From the NCBI GenBank assembly GCA_023424865.1, contig JAFADM010000053.1, forward strand, positions 1-23,050: a stretch of DNA of 23,050 nucleotides, in the 5' to 3' direction. The notes under the pieces were generated by a model. That model did not search any database. It worked only from the letters and a program-made list of their open reading frames with translations, and was not told the origin of the DNA. A program made the position numbers and the translations under genes. Each line of letters begins with the position of its first letter. Position 1 is the first letter of the stretch. Of the stretch, positions 6,403 through 14,600 are shown in pieces. The stretch comes from Bacillota bacterium (lineage in GTDB: Bacteria > Bacillota_A > Clostridia > DSM-8532).

Positions 6403-6420
6403 CAGTCATGTTATAGTCAA
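6392..6420 (-). promoter_or_regulatory. Predicted sigma-A promoter of the GH94 gene
   Basis: On the minus strand TTGACT (6415-6420), a 17-base spacer and TACAAT (6392-6397), 40 bases before the start codon. Confidence 0.75.
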
Positions 6421-6428
6421 GTTTTTAG

Positions 6429-6452
6429 TTTACAATTAATTTATTTTGTAAA
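6429..6452. promoter_or_regulatory. Second dyad upstream of the GH94 -35
   Basis: TTTACAA (6429-6435) and TTGTAAA (6446-6452) form a perfect 7-base inverted repeat with a 10-base AT-rich centre, just upstream of the -35 and before the stop of the LacI-type gene. It may be a regulator site, or chance in AT-rich DNA. Confidence 0.35.
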
Positions 6453-6464
6453 GTTACTTACTTA

Positions 6465-7505
6465 TTAAGTCCGTGTACGGTTTTTCACTGATTCCCTTTC
6501 CATGAGCCGTGTTGACAGGGAAAGGGTATAGGCTCCGGAAGCTTCTCCCTTAAGAAAGCGTTTTTCCCCTGTAAGGAGCTGGACGGCAGCCTGTCCCATG
6601 GCTCTTCTGTCCACACGCATAGTGGTGAGAGGCGGCATGGAAAACTTGCCGAAATCCAGGTCGTCAAAGCCTATTACGGACACTGCACCCGGTATGTCAA
6701 TTCCCTTGCCCGAAAGGATATTCATAAGCGAAAGGGCAATGCGGTCACCCGCGCAGAACCAGGCGTCAGGAAAGCGGCGGATGGCATTAACATACGGCGC
6801 CAGCACCTCCGGGCTGTCCAGGAGCTGGAAATGCTCCAAATCCCCTAAAATGCTGTAGGCCGGATTAACGGTCAGATGGTATTCAAGCATGGCCTTCTGG
6901 TAGCCGCACCACCTTTCATAAATGCTCTGAGCAGCATGGATAGGGCCTATAAAGCCAATTTGGCTGTGCCCGTTCTTAATAAGATGCTCCACGGCCCGAT
7001 AGCCTCCTGAAAGGTTTGAGGAACAGACGGAGGGAATATCAATATCGTTATAGGCAATATCCACCGACACCAGGGGAATTCCTGTTTCTTTGAGCTTTAC
7101 AAGATAAGGCCTGTTAAAAACGCCGATTGTCAGCATACCAAGAATATTGAGCTCCGTGGGAAGCTGAGGAAGAGTCAGCGCCTCCTGTACCTGGGCTGAA
7201 ACACTGAGCGTTACCAGCGTATGGCCCAGGCTTCGTGTTTCCTGCTCAACAGCCCAGAAAATCTCCGAATAAAAGTAGACGTCCCTGTAGATGTATTCGG
7301 GGACAAGAGCTACGATACAGCAGTTTTCGCTTTCCGGAATGAAGCCCTGGTATCCCATCGCCCGGGCGGTATCGATTATTTTTCGCCGCAGGGCCTCGCT
7401 GACTCCGCTCTTGCCTCTTAAAGCGAGAGAAACCGCATTTTTCGATATTTCCAGCTCTTCGGCAATATCGCTCATGGTTACTTTTCCATCTCTGTTTTTA
7501 TCCAT
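6465..7505 (-). CDS. LacI family transcriptional regulator
   Basis: A 346-residue sugar-responsive DNA-binding protein. The N-terminal helix-turn-helix is clear: VTMSDIAEELEISKNAVSLA (residues 9-28), followed by LRGKSGVSE and the hinge region RRKIIDTARAMGYQG. The rest is a periplasmic-binding-protein-like effector domain with the typical SVIGFDDLDFGKFSMPPLTT stretch near residues 278-297. The ATG has AAAGGAT about 11 bases upstream. It is transcribed toward the GH94 gene and divergently from the solute-binding-protein operon, so local control of both is the natural inference. The effector is unknown; a product of the imported oligosaccharide is likely. Confidence 0.95.
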   Translation of the reverse strand: MDKNRDGKVTMSDIAEELEISKNAVSLALRGKSGVSEALRRKIIDTARAMGYQGFIPESENCCIVALVPEYIYRDVYFYSEIFWAVEQETRSLGHTLVTLSVSAQVQEALTLPQLPTELNILGMLTIGVFNRPYLVKLKETGIPLVSVDIAYNDIDIPSVCSSNLSGGYRAVEHLIKNGHSQIGFIGPIHAAQSIYERWCGYQKAMLEYHLTVNPAYSILGDLEHFQLLDSPEVLAPYVNAIRRFPDAWFCAGDRIALSLMNILSGKGIDIPGAVSVIGFDDLDFGKFSMPPLTTMRVDRRAMGQAAVQLLTGEKRFLKGEASGAYTLSLSTRLMERESVKNRTRT

Positions 7506-7563
7506 TGGAACAATTCATCCTTTCATTGCAAATGAACGCGGTTTCTGACTGATAGCTTTTATT

Positions 7564-7592
7564 ATCTTACCAATTGCGTGTCAAACCGTCAA
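7564..7592 (-). promoter_or_regulatory. Possible promoter of the LacI-type gene
   Basis: On the minus strand TTGACG (7587-7592), a 17-base spacer and TAAGAT (7564-7569). Three TTGAC-like motifs cluster here (7579-7603), so the exact -35 is uncertain. Confidence 0.4.
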
Positions 7593-7644
7593 ATATTTTG
7601 TCAAGTAAAAATACTAACAAAACTTTATTTTTTCACAAAACATC

Positions 7645-7673
7645 TTGACTAGCTAAAAATCAGGGAATATACT
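7645..7673 (+). promoter_or_regulatory. Predicted sigma-A promoter of the first transporter operon
   Basis: TTGACT (7645-7650), a 17-base spacer and TATACT (7668-7673). The 5' leader is about 85 bases and carries an inverted repeat, ATATGCA (7711-7717) with TGCATAT (7737-7743). Confidence 0.75.
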
Positions 7674-7766
7674 AAAACCATCAAAAAACTTCTTCTCAGA
7701 TCACTCTTTTATATGCATTTTTACCATATCACAAGCTGCATATTAAAAAACAAGGAGTGAATTTCC

Positions 7767-9479
7767 ATGAGCATTAAGAAACACCTGTTCAAAGCGCTGT
7801 CACCTCTTCTTGCTGTTACACTTCTGGCCGGCTGCGGTTCCGGCGAATCCTCATCCATAGTCTCCCCTCCCCCTGCTTCCTCCGGCAACGGTTCAGTCAC
7901 CCCGGCTCCTTTAGAGGCACCGGACATTTGGGCCGCTTATCCGGAAACAGTAACGGTAAAGCTGGCCGTACCCGGTAAAATCGACGAGTGGCCGGGAGAT
8001 GACAATGTTTCCTACACCGACAATATCTGGACAAAATCCTGGCTTGCAGAGTTTAACATCAAAACGGAAATCCTGTGGGATGCCGATGACTCCACCAACG
8101 CTTACGAGACAAAACTTAACCAGGCTATTGCCAGCAACCAGCTTCCCGATATCATTCTGACAGCCAACTACTCCCAGTTTGCCAAGCTCCAGGCCGCCGA
8201 CAGGCTGGCGCCTCTGGATGATGTACTTAACGCCAACAATTATCAGTTTTTTATCGACAATCTGTATGCCGACGACGTTTCCATGGAAATTGGCAGGGTC
8301 AACGGACTTCAGTACGGCATTCCCAGGGACGCCCAGGATTACAAGTCCAGAGAAATCTTTATCCGGGCCGACTGGATGGAGGAGCTCAACCTGGCTGATC
8401 CCCAAACCATGGCCGACGTCATCGCCATCGGCAAAGCCTTTGTGGACAGCGGGAAGGCCAAATACGCCCTTCCTCTCTACAATAAAATCATTGACGGCTT
8501 TGGCGATATCACGGCGGCGGCAAACTCCCTCAATGCCTATCCCCGTCTGTGGTTTGACAGGGGCGGCACCCTGGCCTACGGTTCCATTCAACCTGAAATG
8601 AAGGAAGTTCTTGCTCTTTATGCCGATCTTTATCGAAACAAATACATCGATCAGGCCTTTGCTTCCGTTGACTCCGGCGCCCTGGCAGAGCAAATTACCT
8701 CAGGTCAGCTGGGAATACTGCCCTCGGACTTCTGGGTGGTAACATGGCCCCTTCCCAGCCTATGGGACGCTAGCCAGGTGGACTGGAATATTTATTCCGT
8801 CATGCCCTATGAAGCAGGCAACACAAACTTTAAAATCCAGATTCCCGAAAACAACGGGAGAATGGTATGTGTCAACGCCGACTACAAGTATCCCGAAGTG
8901 CTTATGAAGCTGCTCAACTACGCCGTGGCTAAAATCAGCGACCCGGAAAGGGCCGAAACGGAAAAGTATCACACCCTTAAAGTGGGCGAAAAGAACTACG
9001 GCGTTTTCGGCATGTCCCCTCTTTATGTCATCCGGGATAATCCCATGACCAACTACAACTCCCAGACCAATGTGACCAACGCCATAGATAAGAAGGATAC
9101 CACCTATCTGGTGTCCCCACATGATAAAACCCAGTACGAGAACATAATGCCTTATTTTGATGCCACAGCGGCAGGCAAGGTTCCCACCTCCGCCCAATGG
9201 TCGGCCTATAAGCTGTTCTATGGTGAAAATTCCACCTTTGGCGTTTACAACGCCATGATCAATGAAAACAAATACATACTCAGCGCCTCCAACAATTACC
9301 GTAGCGAAACCATGGTCCGCCAGTGGGGAACCCTGGTGCAGCTGGAGGATCAATACATTACCGAGATCATCTCCGGCAAAAAAGCCCTTGACGGCTTTGA
9401 TGAATTTGTCAATTCATGGAAGGATCTCGGAGGAACCACCATCTTAAAAGAGATGAACGACTGGTATACCTCCCGCTGA
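7767..9479 (+). CDS. Extracellular sugar-binding lipoprotein of an ABC importer (first locus)
   Basis: Substrate-capturing component of a CUT1-type importer, anchored to the outer face of the membrane. The signal peptide MSIKKHLFKALSPLLAVTLL ends in the lipobox LAGC with Cys23 as the lipidated residue. A Ser/Pro/Gly-rich tether of about 25 residues follows, then a family 1 binding-protein body. The 570-residue length fits the large LipO/LplA-like subgroup rather than the 400-450-residue maltose-binding proteins. AAGGAG lies 9 bases before the ATG. First gene of the operon, followed after 105 bases by its permeases. The ligand is unknown; the neighbours point to an oligosaccharide. Confidence 0.93.
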   Translation: MSIKKHLFKALSPLLAVTLLAGCGSGESSSIVSPPPASSGNGSVTPAPLEAPDIWAAYPETVTVKLAVPGKIDEWPGDDNVSYTDNIWTKSWLAEFNIKTEILWDADDSTNAYETKLNQAIASNQLPDIILTANYSQFAKLQAADRLAPLDDVLNANNYQFFIDNLYADDVSMEIGRVNGLQYGIPRDAQDYKSREIFIRADWMEELNLADPQTMADVIAIGKAFVDSGKAKYALPLYNKIIDGFGDITAAANSLNAYPRLWFDRGGTLAYGSIQPEMKEVLALYADLYRNKYIDQAFASVDSGALAEQITSGQLGILPSDFWVVTWPLPSLWDASQVDWNIYSVMPYEAGNTNFKIQIPENNGRMVCVNADYKYPEVLMKLLNYAVAKISDPERAETEKYHTLKVGEKNYGVFGMSPLYVIRDNPMTNYNSQTNVTNAIDKKDTTYLVSPHDKTQYENIMPYFDATAAGKVPTSAQWSAYKLFYGENSTFGVYNAMINENKYILSASNNYRSETMVRQWGTLVQLEDQYITEIISGKKALDGFDEFVNSWKDLGGTTILKEMNDWYTSR

Positions 9480-9505
9480 TAATCCTTTCAGCAGGTAAAG
9501 GCTTT

Positions 9506-9533
9506 GGGGAGAATGCTCCCGGGTATTCTCCCC
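9506..9533 (+). other. Stable intercistronic hairpin between binding protein and permease genes
   Basis: GGGGAGAAT (9506-9514) and ATTCTCCCC (9525-9533) pair perfectly around a 10-base loop. Five T follow after a short gap. It could attenuate read-through or protect the upstream message, giving more binding protein than permease, a common arrangement in such operons. Confidence 0.65.
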
Positions 9534-9584
9534 CCGGCTTTTTATGAAGCCGCCGCTCTCGGCAGCTCTTGGAGGAAAAGAAAG

Positions 9585-10505
9585 ATGACAAACAGAACAA
9601 AATCCTCTCACCGTTTCAAAAAAAGCGATCCCTTGCTGTACATCATGCTCATTCCCGGAGTCCTGGTGACGCTTATCTACGCCTACGGCCCCTTAAGCGG
9701 ACTTGTTATTGCATTTCAGCGGTTTGACATAACAAAAGGGCTGTTCGGGTCGGAATGGGTAGGCCTGGACAATTTCAAATACCTGTTTTTCAATTACCCG
9801 TCCTTCTGGCGGATTATCCGGAATACGGTCCTAATAGCCTTACTTAAAATGCTCTTTAATTTTATCACCCCCATTCTCGTTTCCCTGCTGCTTAACGAGC
9901 TGTCCAATCCCAGGCTGAAGCGGATTATCCAGACCAGCATTTACCTGCCCCACTTTATCTCCTGGGTGATTATCTGCGGTATTCTTATCACCATGCTTCA
10001 CCCGGACAACGGTATCGTCAACCATTTTCTCCTGGCCCTCGGCCTGGATCCGGTTTATTTTCTGGGCCAAAGCAACACCTTTCTTGGCGTTTTAATTTTG
10101 TCCGATGTCTGGAAGAGCTTCGGCTACGGCACCATTATTTATCTGGCGGCCCTGACGGGCATCGATCCCTCTTTGTATGAAGCGGCGGTTATTGACAGGG
10201 CCAATCGTTTTCAGCAGGTCTGGCATATTACCCTTCCCGGCATTGCCCCCATCATCGTACTGGTCATGACCCTGAACATAGGCAACATTCTCAACGCCGG
10301 CTTTGATCAGATCTTTAATCTCTATAACCCCACGGTCTATGATGTTGCCGATATCCTTGACACCTTCACCTACCGTCTTGGCATGGTGGACGCCCAGTAC
10401 GATCTTTCTACGGCCGTGAGCCTTCTCAAATCGGGCGTTTCCTTTGTTTTTGTCTCGGCAACCTATTATATCGCCTATAAAAGGGCCAACTACCGTATTT
10501 TTTAA
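9585..10505 (+). CDS. ABC transporter permease, LplB type (first locus)
   Basis: Integral membrane subunit of 306 residues with about six transmembrane segments, starting with LLYIMLIPGVLVTLIYAYGP near residue 18. It pairs with the next gene product to form the sugar channel. The cytoplasmic coupling loop reads YEAAVIDRANRFQQVWHITL (198-217). The family pattern is EAA-xxx-G, and the Gly is Arg205 here (codon AGG at 10197-10199, one transition from GGG). The second locus keeps the Gly in both permeases. The ATG at 9585 has GGAGG 9 bases upstream; an in-frame extension to 9504 lies in the hairpin and has no ribosome site. Confidence 0.94.
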   Translation: MTNRTKSSHRFKKSDPLLYIMLIPGVLVTLIYAYGPLSGLVIAFQRFDITKGLFGSEWVGLDNFKYLFFNYPSFWRIIRNTVLIALLKMLFNFITPILVSLLLNELSNPRLKRIIQTSIYLPHFISWVIICGILITMLHPDNGIVNHFLLALGLDPVYFLGQSNTFLGVLILSDVWKSFGYGTIIYLAALTGIDPSLYEAAVIDRANRFQQVWHITLPGIAPIIVLVMTLNIGNILNAGFDQIFNLYNPTVYDVADILDTFTYRLGMVDAQYDLSTAVSLLKSGVSFVFVSATYYIAYKRANYRIF

Positions 10506-10524
10506 AGAAGGAGGGACTATCCTT

Positions 10525-11409
10525 ATGGCAATCAAAAAAAGCATGGGAGAAAAGGTCTTTAACGCCGCCAATCATGTAATCCTTCTTTTGGCGGCAGTCC
10601 TTTGCCTGGCTCCTTTTATTCATCTGGCAGCTCTCTCCTTCAGCTCCGCGGCGGCGGCCACCTCGGGGAGGGTCAGCTTCTGGCCGGTGGAGTTTACCAC
10701 CGCCGCTTACAGGCAGGCCCTTGAGGGCAAGGAATTCGTCACATCCCTGTGGATTTCCGCAGTACGGGTGGTATTGGGCGTGAGCGTCAATATTCTGCTT
10801 TTGATTATAACGGCTTATCCCCTTTCCAAAACAAACAGCAGGCTTCCCGGGCGATCCGCCGTATCCTGGTTTTTTATCGTCACCATGCTTATAAGCGGCG
10901 GGCTTATCCCCACCTACCTCATTGTGATGAAAACAGGCCTTCTCAATTCCATCTGGTCCCTTATTCTGCCCGGCGCCGTATCGGCCTTCAACTTAACCGT
11001 CATGCTCAACTTTTTCAGGGGTATACCGTCCAGCCTTGAAGAATGCGCGCTCATCGACGGGGCCAATCAGCTCCATATCCTGTTCAAAATCTATGTCCCT
11101 CTCTCCACTCCCGCCATTGCTACCATGATCATTTTTTGCACGGTGGGACACTGGAACGATTGGTTCAGCGGCATGATTTACATGAGCAGCCGCACCCGCT
11201 ATCCCCTCATGACCTATTTGCAGACCGTTATCACCTCGCCGGACTACAGCTCATTGAGCACTCTTGAGCTGGAAAAGCTCTCAAAGCTTTCCAACAAAAC
11301 CTATCAGGCGGCGCAAATACTCATAGCCACCACGCCCATTCTCATCATTTATCCCTTCTGTCAGAAATATTTCGTAACAGGGCTGACACTTGGCAGCATT
11401 AAGGGTTAA
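10525..11409 (+). CDS. ABC transporter permease, YtcP/LplC type (first locus)
   Basis: Second membrane subunit, 294 residues, about six transmembrane segments beginning VILLLAAVLCLAPFIHLAAL near residue 15. The coupling loop is LEECALIDGANQLHILFKIY, a variant with Cys in place of the second residue of EAA but with the Gly kept. AAGGAGGG lies 9 bases before the ATG at 10525, and the gene starts 19 bases after the first permease stop, so the two are translated together. No ATPase gene is nearby; by analogy with Bacillus, a shared MsmX-like ATPase would energise it. Confidence 0.94.
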   Translation: MAIKKSMGEKVFNAANHVILLLAAVLCLAPFIHLAALSFSSAAAATSGRVSFWPVEFTTAAYRQALEGKEFVTSLWISAVRVVLGVSVNILLLIITAYPLSKTNSRLPGRSAVSWFFIVTMLISGGLIPTYLIVMKTGLLNSIWSLILPGAVSAFNLTVMLNFFRGIPSSLEECALIDGANQLHILFKIYVPLSTPAIATMIIFCTVGHWNDWFSGMIYMSSRTRYPLMTYLQTVITSPDYSSLSTLELEKLSKLSNKTYQAAQILIATTPILIIYPFCQKYFVTGLTLGSIKG

Positions 11410-11611
11410 AGCTTCTCCTGTAGGTTATTGGGTTGGGCGGCCTCCCCAAAGGGAACACCCGGAGTAAAGCCGACAGAAAGGAGGTAAGGAGCATCGTCCG
11501 CTTCCGGGGCATCAGGTTCACCGATTTAACCCGCAACCGAGCGTCTACTGCGTTAATTCGTTAATAAAAAGAAGCCATACAGAAATAAAAGTATTGGAGG
11601 TTGTTCCTGTG
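11410..11611 (+). other. Leader region before the secreted glycosidase gene
   Basis: About 200 bases without a clear gene. It contains a very strong ribosome-site-like sequence, AAAGGAGGTAAGGAG (11477-11491), with no usable start codon after it; the frame from ATC at 11492 stays open for 23 codons. CGTTAAT occurs twice in direct repeat near 11550-11563. I see no convincing promoter or terminator, so the glycosidase gene may be co-transcribed with the transporter. Confidence 0.5.
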
Positions 11612-14600
11612 ATGAAAATGAAGCAGGCTTTTTCCCTTATGCTCGTTTTTTGCATGCTTTTCACTCTTTGTCCGGTAATCAGCTATGGGGAAGAACCGGA
11701 AAACAATCCCGCGCAAGAGGAACCGGCCCTGATCCCGGTTACCCGGAGCATGCTGGGGTCTCGCGGCTCCCAGACGGGCCAGTACGCCCCCTATGCCCTT
11801 TTTGACGAATTCAGCAGCATCAGTTATCCCCCGGACCAGGCAAGCGGCTACGAGCCTCCCATTGACAGCGAGCTGGCCGTCAATCTCAACACCTGGCGCC
11901 TGGGAGGCAGTATTGAGAACGACTGGGCCGATCCTTCCCTTACCGTTGACCTGAAGCGTGAGGTACGCCTTCAGGAGATTTACCTTTATGACGGCGAGAA
12001 ATACGCTCCCTCCCAATACAATATCGCCGGAGAGCCCTATGAGGTTCAGGGAGGCAAATTCCATGTTTATGCAGGAGACACGCTCCTTCTGAGCTACACC
12101 CTCACCAACGAGGGGAAATGGGTGAGGTTCGTCCTGGACGGTGAAGGAGTGGTTACCCAGACTCTGAAATTCGTTAAGGAATCCACAGGCCAGTACTACT
12201 GGTCCAATCCTGACTGGTCCTGGGGCCAGTTCGGTCCTTTTAACTGTGACGCTAATATTGCCGAAGTGGCGCTTTATGGCGTATCCCTGGGTGAAGCGCC
12301 TCCCCCTGACCACGAGGAGCCGGAGGAACCGGAGCCTGAACCCCAGGATCCTCCGGATTTCGGCTTTACCTTTAAGGATTTTGTAGGGACCAACGGTTTT
12401 TTTGTAGACAACCTGGAAAATTATGCTAACATCGGTTTTGTCCGGGAATACCACAATTGGGTATGGACGGAGGCTTCGGCGGGTGAAGGCTTTGCTCAAA
12501 CCGCAAGCACCCAGAATCCCGACGTGATGTTCACCAACCGCTGGACTTCTTTCGACAGCTATTACCGAAACCTTAAGGAGCTGGGCGTGGGGGTTAACCT
12601 ATGCATCCAGGGCGGTGTCTCCGATACCGCGGGCCTGTCCGGCACTCGGCCCAGCTATCAGGGGGATCAGGATCCGGAAAAGCCCTCCTCCTATTATGCT
12701 CATGCGGCAAGCATGTTCCAGCATGCGGCCCGCTATGGAAGCAATAAAAACATCGATCCCGCCCTGGTGAAGGTAGCGGCGGGTACAACAAAGGAGATCG
12801 GGCTGGGGCTTGTGAAATACTATGAAAACTGGAACGAGCCAAACGCCACCTGGGAAGCTCCGGGCAATCAGTTTACCGCCGCCCAGTTCGCAGCCATGGC
12901 CAGCGCCGATTATGACGGGCATATGGGTACCATGGGGCCGGGTGTTGGGGTAAAAAACGCGGATCCCGATGCCAAGTTTGTCATGGGCGGCCTGGTGGGG
13001 CTATCTACCGATTACATCAAGGAAATGCACAATTGGTTTAAAGCCAACCGCACCCCCGAGCAATGGCTCCAAACCCATGACACGCTGGATGGCTATGTCA
13101 TGTATCCCTTCGACGTCATTAATCTCCATTACTACTGCCCTGACGGCACGGCGCCAACAGGCCTTTCCCCCGAAGCGGACAACCTCTATGAGCGCGTTAC
13201 CGAGGTAGTGGACTTCCGCAACCGCTACTATCCCCAGGCTGAAATCTGGCTCTCGGAATTCGGATGGGATACCACCCAGGGCTCGCCCCAGAGCGCAACA
13301 GTGGAATATTTGCAGTACATTCCCTCCACCGGGGAATACCGTCTGCGCAATGAAGGCATAAACCCCGGCCTGGACGGCAAGGAGGTTCAGGGACGCTGGC
13401 TGGTCAGGGAGTATTTAATCCTGGCCGCTGCAGGCATTGACAGGGCTCAGCAGTTTATGATGCCCGACGCGGGTGGCGGAAGCGGGCGCTTTGCCTCAAG
13501 CGGCATGATTGAGGAGGGCACCCTTGAAAGAAAGCCCTCCTGGTACTATGTTGGAACCATGAAATTCTGGCTGGGAAGCACACGCTTTGAAAAAGCTCTG
13601 GAAACAGGGCAGGAGGACCTTCTGGCATATCAGTTCCGTGAAGCGCTTGATCTCCAGAGGCCTGACGACCGGGTTATCGCGCTTTGGAACACCACCTCCC
13701 TCAACCGGCCCGAGTCCGATTACGAGCTAACCCTTCCAGAGGGAACCCAATACGCCTATGCAGTGACCCTGGAGGATAAACTGCGCTGGGGCGAGGTTAC
13801 GGAGCTTCCCATCGTAAACGGCAGGGTAACGGTGGGCGTCAGCGAAAAGCCGGTATTTGTGCTGGCTTACGAAGAAGAGCTCCAGTATGACGGAAGCGTT
13901 TCCGACAAACCAAAGGATTATGACGGCAATACAAAGGTTACGGGAAACTATCTTCTGGATGAGGATTTTAACGAGCTGGCGGAAGGGGTATTTGACACTC
14001 AGACCGCAGAGCTTTTAGGATTGAGCTTTTACGGCGCCTCCGTCCAGGTGGTTTCCGAGGAGAACCCCTACCGGAGCAAAGCGCTTAAGCTTACAATGGA
14101 TAACGATAAGGACCGGATTGAATTCGATCTGGCGGGTGTGGGTGACCAAATCCTTCCCGGCAGGGAATATGTGCTGGATTACTGGCTGAAAATCTCCGAC
14201 GGCTTTACCATGCCGGGTCTTCTTTTTACCGACAACGCCCAGGAGTGGACCTATTTGTTCCAGCCCAGGGACGATAAAAAGCCTTTTACCTTCTGGAGCC
14301 GCTGGTGGGGCGAGTATAAGGTGACGGGGAGCACTTGGAACCGGATGGCGGTTAAATTCCGCATTAAACAGGAAGGGGGCTACACCTATTCCATTACCTT
14401 AAACGGCCAGGAGCAGGTGTCCTATGACATTCAAGCCTCCGATCTCATGGGCAGCCTTCCCACAGACAGAATCCGGATCTTCTTCGATTCGGGCTCCGTT
14501 GCCAAGCACAGCCTTGTCTACCTGGACGACATCTCCCTGTATGAGCCCGGGGCTCCCTCCTCCGATCTCTGGTTCGAAGAAACCTTCGACAGCTATCCTG

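Noticed and set aside
9504..9584. N-terminal extension of the first permease
   Set aside because: It begins inside a hairpin without a ribosome site; the ATG at 9585 has GGAGG at good spacing. Similar extensions at 10444, 15542 and 19298 were rejected for the same reason.
11561..12499. Minus-strand frame of 312 codons opposite the secreted glycosidase
   Set aside because: It lies antisense to a gene with a clear signal peptide and domains, has no family resemblance, and is explained by codon bias of the plus-strand gene. The same applies to the long antisense frames at 7911-8693, 8760-9353, 17796-18329 and 20947-21738.
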